Part shown: positions 18,542 through 26,864 of the stretch, in pieces
Layout: the number at the start of each line of letters is the position of its first letter
Position numbering within the stretch: the first letter of the stretch is position 1
Source of the DNA: Anaerolineales bacterium UBA6055
GTDB taxonomy: Bacteria; Chloroflexota; Anaerolineae; Aggregatilineales; Phototrophicaceae
Reading direction: 5' to 3'
Length of the DNA: 64,000 bases
Assembly (NCBI GenBank): GCA_002428985.1
Contig: DIYL01000051.1
Coordinates: 1-64,000 of the forward strand
Position numbers and translations under genes: made by a program
Notes under the pieces: model-generated
The model's input: the letters and a program-made list of their open reading frames with translations, nothing else
The model's database searches: none
Told to the model about the DNA's origin: nothing

Positions 18542-19017
18542 AAATGCCCCATATTTCAAATAATGTTGTTTTTATTGCAAAAAACCATCTATATCTTGAT
18601 AGAATATAACAATAATTATTTATCAGCGCAAATAAAGATAGCTCAAATTAGACATTTAGTTCAATATAAGCGAATAAGTAACAATATGAATTGGAAATAT
18701 AGTAAATTTAGATAGGTTCAACTATCGGTCTCGTTTCTAAAATATAGCTCAAAGGTCTATAGAATTTAGTAGTTGAAATTACCTGTCTAAATCACTTGAT
18801 CAACCATATTATCGAGCTGAGTGGCTAATAATCAGGTTAACTGATGGTATTGAAGGCTTACAAGAAGTACTCGATTTCACTTTTTGCTATGCAACAATCA
18901 CAAAATCACAGTAAACAATCCATAAACGACATCATTCGAATTACAAAAAGATTATAAAACTATCTGTTATGACCATTAATATATCTTAAATATTTTTATT
19001 TACTAAAAAGTTAAACC
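18542..19017. other. AT-rich stretch without a gene
   Basis: About 475 bases upstream of importer 1. No reading frame with a credible start and ribosome site on either strand. It presumably contains the importer 1 promoter, and may include decayed sequence upstream of the STAND remnant. Confidence 0.5.
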
Positions 19018-19610
19018 CGTTATACTCTGCAAGAGTTGACACAAGGTGATGTGCCAGTTGAAGAGTTATATGATTTAACACTTGATGGACTCTTGAGTCA
19101 GATTTATAGACCCATGAACGATCTAGGGCAACCGATCAAACGTGTAATTATTTTTGATCAATTTGAAGAAGTATTTATCCTGAATCAAGAACATCGAGAT
19201 CAAGTCCCAGCATTTTTTGAAAACTGGAGACTGCACTCAGAAAAAACTCGCGTCTGACAATTCTATTTTCGATCCGTAAAGAATATGTCTCTGACCTGAA
19301 TAAGATGATCAACATCCCTCAAAACGCAAGGCTATATCTAGAGCGACTGAGGCCAGTGGCGACACTCAAAGCCATCACTTACCCGCTAGATGTGCTCGAA
19401 TCTCCTATTCGCTATGCAGATAGTGCTGCAGATACAATCGTCAGAGCTTTACGATCCAGTTACTCAACTCCAAGTAAGCGAGAATTTCTTTCCGAATATG
19501 TCGAGCCAGTATATTTACAGATTGTCTGTAAAGCAATTTGGGAACAAGCAACCGCGCGCTATCAGGCAGATGCACAAAATAATATTATCAGTGGTGATCA
19601 GATCACAGGA
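19018..19610 (+). pseudogene. Remnant of a STAND-type NTPase (nSTAND1-like), frameshifted and truncated
   Basis: Two abutting frames together read like the middle of an nSTAND1 NTPase: KRVIIFDQFEEVF (Walker B-like, first frame), then after a frameshift near 19250 LTILFSIRKEYVSDLNK, LERLRPVATLKAITYP, and EYVEPVYLQIVCKAIWEQA (second frame). The P-loop end is missing and the sequence stops abruptly in ISGDQITG at the 3' boundary of the oppositely oriented gene at 19611. Both ends are lost, so it cannot be functional. Family assignment is by motif recall; STAND proteins of this kind often carry C-terminal WD40 or TPR sensors. Confidence 0.7.
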
Positions 19611-20498
19611 TTAATTTCCGCCACGACCGCCGCGACCATTTCCACCACGAGGTGGACGACCATTGTTATCGCCGTTGTTGTTAGGCGGTGGACGGTTGGA
19701 ATTCACATTCGGTGGTGGATTGACATTGGCATTTGTATCAGATGTTGAATCTTGTGAATTCTCAGATGTGGAAACATCTGTCGGTACATCATCTATCAAG
19801 AAACCCGCATCTATCCAACCTATTGTCTCAGCATCAAAGAACACGCGTGCCCAAGTACCATCTAAGTTATAACCCGTTACAATGACAGCCGTATTGTTGG
19901 CAACGGTAGTTAATACATCTGCCGTAAAACTAGGCTCACTATAAACAGATACATCTGATGTAGCAGACACAATCATAACAACGGCTTCCACTTCAACCAC
20001 TGCAATCGTAGGGACAGGTGTACTCGATGGCATCATTGTAATCGTTTCAGTTGGAGCAACCGTAGTAGTTGGCGTGGCCGTCACATCAAGTGTTTCAGTC
20101 GGAACAACTGTGAGCGTCGTCACAAGAGCACTATTATCTTCACCATCTAACCCAATTAACGTTTTCATACTGTATAATGGTTGTCCAGGTTCACTAGCAA
20201 ATACAGCTAAGCTGAATAAACTAATCAATACAAGACCTGCAACTAAACGTAGACCTGCCCCACCAAGGGAAATAATTCGAGAATAACGTCCATTAGCACG
20301 CTGAGCATTTAATTCAGTTAATACACGATCATGCAGAATCTGTTGGCTTATATCACTTAAATGATAATCTGTGGTGTCGGTCATCAAGTGGGCTATTTGC
20401 ACCTCGGATGGCACATCCAACGGTGGATAGTTCCGATTTGAGTGCGGTGGTATCACACTATCTAATAAGTTCGCCAATTGTTCTGGAGCATTAGACAT
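19611..20498 (-). CDS. Membrane anti-sigma-factor-like protein with extracellular SH3 domain and Gly/Arg/Asn-rich tail
   Basis: About 295 residues in four parts. The N-terminal ~85 residues are cytoplasmic. One membrane helix follows (around LRLVAGLVLISLFSLAVFA). Then comes a long Thr/Val/Pro-rich spacer, and a bacterial SH3-like domain (VSVYSEPSFTADVLTTV ... GTWARVFFD ... GWIDAGFL). The C-terminus is a low-complexity tail of Asn, Pro, Gly and Arg (RPPPNNNGDNNGRPPRGG...). Start ATG 20498 has GAGGGGAG upstream and overlaps the sigma-factor stop by 8 bases, so the two are translationally coupled. By position and topology it is the cognate anti-sigma factor, but no canonical zinc-binding anti-sigma motif (HxxxCxxC) is present. 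Confidence 0.7.
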   Translation of the reverse strand: MSNAPEQLANLLDSVIPPHSNRNYPPLDVPSEVQIAHLMTDTTDYHLSDISQQILHDRVLTELNAQRANGRYSRIISLGGAGLRLVAGLVLISLFSLAVFASEPGQPLYSMKTLIGLDGEDNSALVTTLTVVPTETLDVTATPTTTVAPTETITMMPSSTPVPTIAVVEVEAVVMIVSATSDVSVYSEPSFTADVLTTVANNTAVIVTGYNLDGTWARVFFDAETIGWIDAGFLIDDVPTDVSTSENSQDSTSDTNANVNPPPNVNSNRPPPNNNGDNNGRPPRGGNGRGGRGGN

Positions 20499-21129
20499 GA
20501 TTCGCACTCCCCTCATTTTCCAGATTCATCAAGGTAGCAAGCCGCTTTAGCGCGCGATGTTGCATTGTTCGGATTGAGTTGATACTTTTACCCAATATCT
20601 GTGCAACATCTTCATGACTTTTACGTTCAAAGAAGCGTAAACTCAATAGAATCTGCTCTTCGGATTTAAGTTGTATAAGACATAGGCGCAATTTTTGTAA
20701 TTGTTGTTGTTGCACAAGACTAGATTCAGGGTCAGGCAGATTTGAAACTAATGACTCAGGTAGTTGCGATTCGACTATTTTATTGTGGCGGCGATAATAA
20801 TCCACCACAAGATTCGAAGCAATCCGATACAACCAAACTTCAAACGGCACCGATGTAATCCGATACTTTGGCAACTCGCGCACCATCCTTACCATGACAT
20901 CGCTTGTTAAGTCCTCGGCAGTTTTGACATCCCCACCAATTCGATATGCAATATAGCGGTAGATACGCTGAACATAAGTTTTATAAAGTAGACTGATAGC
21001 CTCTTCATTTCCTTTTTTGGCATTGCGTACGGTCTGCCTTGTGATCTCGGTATTATCTTTCATGATCTTTTCCTGTGCCACAACTTGAGGAATCGTTGGC
21101 ACCACGTTTAACTGAGATTGAGTAACCAT
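20491..21129 (-). CDS. ECF-type RNA polymerase sigma factor
   Basis: Extracytoplasmic-function sigma-70 factor, 190-212 residues depending on start. Region 2 is seen as AISLLYKTYVQRIYRYIAYRIG followed by AEDLTSDVMVRM and FEVWLYRIASNLVVDYYRR. Region 4 is seen as SEEQILLSLRFFERKSHEDVAQILG then SINSIRTMQHRALKRL. ATG 21129 follows the TauE stop by 5 bases; ATG 21063 has a clearer AGGAAA site and gives a more typical length. It is embedded in the operon with the TauE and oxidoreductase genes, so it may autoregulate that operon. Confidence 0.92.
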   Translation of the reverse strand: MVTQSQLNVVPTIPQVVAQEKIMKDNTEITRQTVRNAKKGNEEAISLLYKTYVQRIYRYIAYRIGGDVKTAEDLTSDVMVRMVRELPKYRITSVPFEVWLYRIASNLVVDYYRRHNKIVESQLPESLVSNLPDPESSLVQQQQLQKLRLCLIQLKSEEQILLSLRFFERKSHEDVAQILGKSINSIRTMQHRALKRLATLMNLENEGSANHV

Positions 21130-21134
21130 CCTAT

Positions 21135-22193
21135 CTACTCCGACAGTGTATCATGCCGCTGATAACGACGGTATAACAACATAGTTGTAAAGAAGATTGA
21201 GCAGATTAACATAGCAATGAGCGTAATAATGATGCTCTGCGATGTGAATGGAACAAGCCAAATTGTTGTGCCAACTTCCAAGAGAATTAATGATAGTAGC
21301 AAGATAATGATGACATCACGTTTAACCCGTGAGGCAACAACTGCACCTAACGGTGCGCCTACAATCACAATTGGAACAGCAACAAGCCAATAATCCCATG
21401 CAACACCGATATCTTGTAGAACAAACCCATGCAATGCAAACCCAACTACGGAGTTCAGCCCCATAATAATGACAGTTGTTGGTGTGCTAAGTTTTTCGTT
21501 GATACCAAACGTCAGTGTCAGCACGATGAATGTGAGCATATCGATCCCTGAGCCAGTCTGTGCTGCAAATGCTCCGCCGAAAATCCCCACAATAAAAAAT
21601 AGTAACCGATGATTGTTGGTCCATGTGCCAATACTATCTTGTGGTTGCCACTTTAACACATAGCGTGAGACAAACAAAGCAATCCCGAAGGTTGCAGCAA
21701 TGAATGTAAACAAGATACGAGGATAAGGATTTGGCAATACTAGCCAGAATGTTCCGATGACTTGACCAATTACACCACCCAATGTGACTATAACAATGAC
21801 TGACTTCAGCACAGGAATACGATTGAGATATATTACCCATCCTGCCATTGTCATCCCGACGGCCTGAATCATCAAACCAAAGGTGCGTGCATCCGATGGC
21901 GGGATGTGCAATACTTTTGTGAAAACAGGAAAAGCAACAGCAGCACCACCCTCGGCAGTTGCACCCGCAATAAACGACCCGAGTGTCATTGTTGCAGAAA
22001 CAGGTAGATGTTCTCCAAATAAATAAAATAAACTATTTCCTGCCATGTATAAAAACCAAATGCTGTAAACGATGACGAGTGTCAATGGATACATGTGCTT
22101 ACGCTTTGGCAAGTAATTTTGTAAGCGGTCACCTAGCGAAAGTGATGCTAGTACAGGAAATGTGTCTGTTTGTGTTATGTGTTGTTGGCTCAT
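21135..22193 (-). CDS. TauE/SafE family anion (sulfite/organosulfonate) exporter
   Basis: Polytopic membrane protein of about 352 residues, roughly eight to nine helices in two repeats. GSFIAGATAEGGAAVAFPVFT and GIFGGAFAAQTGSGIDMLTF are the paired Gly-rich TauE signatures. ATG 22193 has GGGAGA upstream; an in-frame ATG 96 bases earlier would overlap the preceding gene and lacks a site. Family members export sulfite, sulfoacetate or related C1/S anions. The adjacent oxidoreductase could generate or detoxify the substrate, but that is inference. Confidence 0.85.
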   Translation of the reverse strand: MSQQHITQTDTFPVLASLSLGDRLQNYLPKRKHMYPLTLVIVYSIWFLYMAGNSLFYLFGEHLPVSATMTLGSFIAGATAEGGAAVAFPVFTKVLHIPPSDARTFGLMIQAVGMTMAGWVIYLNRIPVLKSVIVIVTLGGVIGQVIGTFWLVLPNPYPRILFTFIAATFGIALFVSRYVLKWQPQDSIGTWTNNHRLLFFIVGIFGGAFAAQTGSGIDMLTFIVLTLTFGINEKLSTPTTVIIMGLNSVVGFALHGFVLQDIGVAWDYWLVAVPIVIVGAPLGAVVASRVKRDVIIILLLSLILLEVGTTIWLVPFTSQSIIITLIAMLICSIFFTTMLLYRRYQRHDTLSE

Positions 22194-22222
22194 GATATTC
22201 TCTCCCAATGTATTTATAGTTA

Positions 22223-22645
22223 TTATCGTCCGAGAACGCTTCCACCACGGAAACGCCACCACGGAAACAAGACTTTCATACCACCCCATGCAAAGATGAA
22301 CATCCCCCCCCAGACTGCTGTATAGTGGACAAAGAATAAATGAAATGCTAAATCGGTAGGCACGAAGGGTATCACATCGATACGAATCAAAAACAATAAT
22401 AGGAGTGCTTCGATCAGACCACTTATTGTAAATAGCAGTGGATTCCAGTCACGTTCCCAGCGTTGCTTCTGAACAAGGTTATAAATCACATCTAGCATCA
22501 AACCTTGTCCGTATGCTACGAGCAAAATCATCAACGGGGTTACCATATTGAGAACCGCTAATCCGAAAATCAAAGTAATCGGAATACCAATAAAGACTGT
22601 GAGAAAGGTACGTGTTTGCCAGCGCCCTACTAAAATTGGTGTCAT
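22223..22645 (-). CDS. Small polytopic membrane protein, unknown function
   Basis: 140 residues with four hydrophobic helices; charged QKQRWERDWN loop in the middle and a Trp-rich end (WGGMFIFAWGGMKVLFPWW). ATG 22645 has TAGGAG upstream and overlaps the oxidoreductase stop in an ATGA, so it is coupled to it. I do not recognise the family. The position between an oxidoreductase and a TauE exporter suggests a partner in transport or membrane electron transfer. Confidence 0.7.
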   Translation of the reverse strand: MTPILVGRWQTRTFLTVFIGIPITLIFGLAVLNMVTPLMILLVAYGQGLMLDVIYNLVQKQRWERDWNPLLFTISGLIEALLLLFLIRIDVIPFVPTDLAFHLFFVHYTAVWGGMFIFAWGGMKVLFPWWRFRGGSVLGR

Positions 22646-24240
22646 GGTTTTACTCCTATCATCCAGCGGAACCACTGGTTTAACGACCGATTTGGTGTCA
22701 AGCGATTTAGACTTGGGGCATGTTGATCAATTAAGTCTGCAATTGACATCTGGGCACTATATTGGAGCCCAAGAAAGCTATCCACTGGTGCAAATGTCGT
22801 GCCCATCGTCATCGCTCCAGCTGCATAACACCGTCCATATCTTGTCCGCATAGCAGGTATTTCGAATTCATCAGTAACATCTAGTCTACCTTTTACATTG
22901 AGTTCAATTGGATATGTCATGAGGAGGTCATTTAGTAGTTTATGTTTTTTGATGTCGGCATCCAATCCAGTCGCATCAATGATGACATCACAATCAACTT
23001 GCATCTGCTTCTTCTGCACGGCAGTCTCGATACAAACACATAAGCTGTCATCATCATTCATGTGCATCTCGCGTATATTACCGAATAGGATGGTATACCA
23101 ACCTTCATGTTGACCGCGCTCGATAATACTTTGCCAATCGCGTCGATTTGAAGTTGTTGTGCCTCCCCAACTGTCCAGTAGATCACCACGCATAGAATCG
23201 CCAGCCTTAGCAAATTCGTTGCGTAAATGCCCACCCCATGCAGACTTCGGAAAGTTATAGGGTTGTAGTTCCCAATGAGATGCAACCGTACGACTTTTGC
23301 CGTTGTGTTTGGATGGGGTTGGATTGGGACGACGCATGACATGAATAATTTGGAGGTTATGATTCATTTCACGGCTTTCGTATAAACGCTGTAGAATACG
23401 TGATGCAACAATCCCTCGCCCACGTACGATTACAGTGCCACCATGTCGCAATAAATAGTCATAAACATGGTTGTGTTTCTCATAGGCATTGACCGCCATC
23501 ATTGATTGTTTATGCTGTTCATGGGTTGAGCGTAGGTCGCTGAGCTCAGTTAATACACGCGCAGCAGGATAGCCAACAGAGATATAGAGATAACGTGTAA
23601 TAACACAGCGCCCCACATATTTGCCATTACGTTTACGAATGGTATAGAGCACAGCATAATGTCCATCGTCAGTTTTGCGAATAACCTGAACACGCCCCTT
23701 CACAGCAATGTCTGACCACCCAATGCGTTCCCCTTCTCTATCCATCGAGGCATAAACATCACCTGAAATAGGCGTATATACGTCAACCATAGGCTCGGCA
23801 AAGATACGTCCAAGATGTGCTAGCCCCTTATGTAAACGTAATGAGAGCATATTGTGATAGGCTTCACGCACTGCGTATCCAGGAAAGCCCCAAATATTAT
23901 CTGGTGTCGCCCCCGAGTCACTACGAAGACGTTCACTCGTCGGAATTTGCGATTGCTCGCATAAGCGACGATAACGCCCATATGGTGTGTCTTCCATACC
24001 AATGGACATAACTTGTGATGGCTTAACCCCGCGAATGATAAGATTATCAACCCAGATAAAACTACCAATACCCCCGCCAATTGTCAGGTAAGTACGATAT
24101 TCTATGGGCAACGAACTTTCCTCAAGTTGATGACGTGAAATCACCGACTGTTTAAATATTGCAGGGATCTGAGTTTCAGGCACAATCGAAAATAACTGTG
24201 TATCCCGCTTGCGTATCGGGTCTATGGCTTGTGTTGTCAT
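22642..24240 (-). CDS. FAD/NAD(P)-binding oxidoreductase (flavoprotein-like)
   Basis: 532-residue Rossmann-fold oxidoreductase. The early TIGGGIGSFIWVDNLI contains GGGxGS for the FAD/NAD ADP moiety. A second GTVIVRGRGIVASRIL lies mid-protein, and DVIIDATGLD, RCYAAGAMTMGTTFAPVDSF near the C-terminus resembles the FAD-binding end segment of the pyridine nucleotide-disulfide/FMO-like fold. Start ATG 24240 has an ideal AAGGAGG site. First gene of the operon with the membrane protein, TauE, sigma and anti-sigma genes. Substrate unknown. Confidence 0.75.
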   Translation of the reverse strand: MTTQAIDPIRKRDTQLFSIVPETQIPAIFKQSVISRHQLEESSLPIEYRTYLTIGGGIGSFIWVDNLIIRGVKPSQVMSIGMEDTPYGRYRRLCEQSQIPTSERLRSDSGATPDNIWGFPGYAVREAYHNMLSLRLHKGLAHLGRIFAEPMVDVYTPISGDVYASMDREGERIGWSDIAVKGRVQVIRKTDDGHYAVLYTIRKRNGKYVGRCVITRYLYISVGYPAARVLTELSDLRSTHEQHKQSMMAVNAYEKHNHVYDYLLRHGGTVIVRGRGIVASRILQRLYESREMNHNLQIIHVMRRPNPTPSKHNGKSRTVASHWELQPYNFPKSAWGGHLRNEFAKAGDSMRGDLLDSWGGTTTSNRRDWQSIIERGQHEGWYTILFGNIREMHMNDDDSLCVCIETAVQKKQMQVDCDVIIDATGLDADIKKHKLLNDLLMTYPIELNVKGRLDVTDEFEIPAMRTRYGRCYAAGAMTMGTTFAPVDSFLGLQYSAQMSIADLIDQHAPSLNRLTPNRSLNQWFRWMIGVKP

Positions 24241-24784
24241 TCGACCTCCTTGTCAATAACGTTTGTGTCTCTCGCACCCATTAAAACGAGGAAGTCATTC
24301 AGACATTACAGAGGTTTACACTCTGTTTACAGAAAACATGTGATTTCTTGATACTTAGAGAGATATATCTGTTGTTATACGGGGGAAATAAGAAATGTAA
24401 AAAAAGATACAGATTTATCTGCTTTTAAATTACGAGATATTGCCCAAAGTTCAGCAACATATCAAATGAAGAGGAAATAGATGGAGGCACTGCCTAGACC
24501 CAGTCGAATTGGTTGAGAGGAAATGATTCTATTAGAGAGAAACAAGGAGACTACCAACGAACCAGCAATAAACTGATACAACTCCTGACGAATAGCATAT
24601 ACAAAACGAGAGAGAGAGGTCAAAACCAGCTTTATTTCTTGAGCAAGTCTAACCTCTTTAGAATATTTACCATTTGTAGCTTGAGTGATTTAATTCAATT
24701 TCTACAAATTTCAAAAACTATAAATAGGAATCCGCTATGTACCGCAGATTTATCTTGGAGAGAATGCAACCTAACCAGTTGTAC
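24241..24784. other. Intergenic stretch with a small inverted repeat
   Basis: About 540 bases between divergent-side gene ends; no credible gene on either strand. ACAGAG/CTCTGT (24308-24313 with 24321-24326, 7-nt spacer) lies about 70 bases upstream of the oxidoreductase start and could be a regulator site for that operon. The rest shows nothing I can name. Confidence 0.4.
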
Positions 24785-25579
24785 TTATCCAGTAGACGAC
24801 TGTAAAACAACATCTTGTTCAATGTCTACCAATGCAGTGAATAACACCGTATCACCACTGATAAATTGAACAGTCCACTGAGATCCATTGTATTGGCTTA
24901 CCATCGTCGTCCAATCTTCAACATCGCCAACTGCATCGTCAATTCCGTCCGCTTCATACGCCAGTATAATCGCCTGATTTTTGTTGTTCGCGATCTGCTC
25001 CTGCTCTTCCAGTCGGTTACCGTCAAAGAAACCATAAAGCTCTATTTCTTGAACGTCATAATTATCTTCATCTGCATCAACAAAGACAACTTCAACAACC
25101 GCCACCCATACTTCAAGTCCACGCTCGAATCCGACATACCATAAGCCATCAAACCCATCAAATTCGACATAATGCTCCCAAAGATCTGGTGAACCTAAAC
25201 GGCTCAAGACCTCTGGATCATTACTTACATGATTTAACACACGCTCTTGCAAGACAACCTCAACCGATGTTGGTAAAACAATCGGCACAAACGTTTCATA
25301 AATCTCACCTGTAGCGACATTAACCAATACGAACCCGATAAATTCTGGGTCTTCAGGGTCAATCGGCACAAGAAAATCAACACCATATATATCTTCGTCT
25401 TCCTCGTAAGCCTCAGCTTCCCAATCTTCAAACTGTTCAAGTAACGCGACTAAGTCTTCATCACCTGCCGCAATTGCAATTGCTTTTTCTTCGTCCGACA
25501 TCTGTGCTTGTACCATCAAAGGCACAAGCATCAATATCGCCAGCAAAATTATCCAGATGGTACGTTTCAACGTATTCAT
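24785..25579 (-). CDS. Secreted acidic protein, unknown function
   Basis: 264 residues. A Sec signal peptide (TIWIILLAILMLVPLMVQAQ) is followed by an acidic mature protein with many Asp/Glu (for example EAYEEDEDIYGVDF). No Cys pair or catalytic motif seen. Start ATG 25579 is fixed by GGAGG eight bases upstream; the frame extends further but overlaps the preceding gene. It lies 19 bases after the DUF1501 gene, so it is probably the last gene of the DUF1800-DUF1501 operon. Family not recognised. Confidence 0.75.
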   Translation of the reverse strand: MNTLKRTIWIILLAILMLVPLMVQAQMSDEEKAIAIAAGDEDLVALLEQFEDWEAEAYEEDEDIYGVDFLVPIDPEDPEFIGFVLVNVATGEIYETFVPIVLPTSVEVVLQERVLNHVSNDPEVLSRLGSPDLWEHYVEFDGFDGLWYVGFERGLEVWVAVVEVVFVDADEDNYDVQEIELYGFFDGNRLEEQEQIANNKNQAIILAYEADGIDDAVGDVEDWTTMVSQYNGSQWTVQFISGDTVLFTALVDIEQDVVLQSSTG

Positions 25580-25598
25580 AGCAAAATCCTCCTTATTC

Positions 25599-26849
25599 CT
25601 AAAGTTGATTAACCAAGCCCAGTGGGCTGACTGTATGACCGGGGAATACAAAGTCCATATCATTGTTATGTAGACGATTCTGCAATACTTCAGCTAACAC
25701 ATCGCGATAATCAGTGGTTATACGCATTGCATTTTCGTCTAAGTTTTCGCGAGCAAGCCCGGGCCAATCCGTAAAGATTTGACCACCATTAACTGCACCA
25801 CCCATCAACATCATAAAGTTACCGTGTCCATGATCAGTCCCACCACTTGCATTTTCGCGTACTTGCCGACCAAACTCACTCATAGTTGCAACAGTCACAC
25901 GATTATTCATGTCGCCAAGGTCTGCATAGAATGCGCTCAATCCTTGACTCAGATCAGTAATCAATGTGGCAAATTCACCATCAAGCGTCCCTTGATTTTC
26001 ATGTGTATCCCATCCTCCAAGGTCAATACAAGCAACCTCAAGTCCAACGTCAGCTTTTGCTAATTGTGCAATTTGTTTCATCCCCATACCGAATTCTGTC
26101 TCAGGATAATCTGCACCATTGGCAGGCACATATTCAGTCGCTGTGAGTTGTTCTAATTGGTTCATCGTATCAAACACAAGCTTGGCTTGATGTTCGTGGA
26201 TTTGTTGTGGTGCATTAATTTGATAAAGTTGACTCAACGTCTGTAACATACGTTGTGCTTCATCTTCTCGTCCACGCAAATGGAAATCGGTAATCGACTG
26301 TAGCGATAGTGCAGATACAGGCCCTCTTAATGAAGTAGGTAGCATTGCCCCCATGCCAACTGCGCGGAATGGCGAGTTGTTACGAGCAGCAGTTGCTTGT
26401 AAATGGCGACCAACCCAGCCAGTTGTGGTCGTTTTATCGCCGGGTGTACCATATTCCATGAAGAGCATCGCATCAAAATGTGAGCGCGTTTCATCAATCG
26501 ACCCAGTTGCATGAACAATTGCAAGGTCTTGGTTATCATAGATATCTTTTAAGGGTGTAAGCGCAGGGTGCAATCCAAATCGCCCATCAAGATCAACTGC
26601 TTCATTTTCTGATACTGACTGTGTGGGGCGAGCGTCATAATAATTAGCACCTTCAAACAACGGGATAACAGAACTCAATCCGTCGATACCTCCACGTAAG
26701 AAGATACATACAATCACTTCTCCAGTGGCATTATGATTATCTTGAGCAAATGCAAGGCGTGGCATCCATGATGGTAATATCTGCGAACTGACACCGACAG
26801 CACCAACAACACCAAGCATCTTGAGAAAATCGCGTCGTGAATTATTCAT
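25599..26849 (-). CDS. DUF1501 family protein, Tat-exported
   Basis: 416 residues with a twin-arginine signal (NNSRRDFLKMLGVVGAVG) and cleavage near AFAQ. The body has the DUF1501 pattern: FLRGGIDGLSSVIP near the start, HATGSIDETRSHFDA, DLGGWDTHENQ, and MSEFGRQVRENASGGTDHG near the end. DUF1501 belongs to the alkaline phosphatase/sulfatase-like fold; function unproven. It lies 15 bases behind a DUF1800 gene, a pairing common across Chloroflexota, Planctomycetota and Proteobacteria. Confidence 0.92.
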   Translation of the reverse strand: MNNSRRDFLKMLGVVGAVGVSSQILPSWMPRLAFAQDNHNATGEVIVCIFLRGGIDGLSSVIPLFEGANYYDARPTQSVSENEAVDLDGRFGLHPALTPLKDIYDNQDLAIVHATGSIDETRSHFDAMLFMEYGTPGDKTTTTGWVGRHLQATAARNNSPFRAVGMGAMLPTSLRGPVSALSLQSITDFHLRGREDEAQRMLQTLSQLYQINAPQQIHEHQAKLVFDTMNQLEQLTATEYVPANGADYPETEFGMGMKQIAQLAKADVGLEVACIDLGGWDTHENQGTLDGEFATLITDLSQGLSAFYADLGDMNNRVTVATMSEFGRQVRENASGGTDHGHGNFMMLMGGAVNGGQIFTDWPGLARENLDENAMRITTDYRDVLAEVLQNRLHNNDMDFVFPGHTVSPLGLVNQL

Positions 26850-26864
26850 TGTTATATTCCTTTC

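Noticed and set aside
24513..24869. 118-codon plus-strand frame overlapping the 3' end of the secreted protein gene
   Set aside because: No good start or ribosome site, composition unlike protein, and overlaps a well-supported gene on the other strand.
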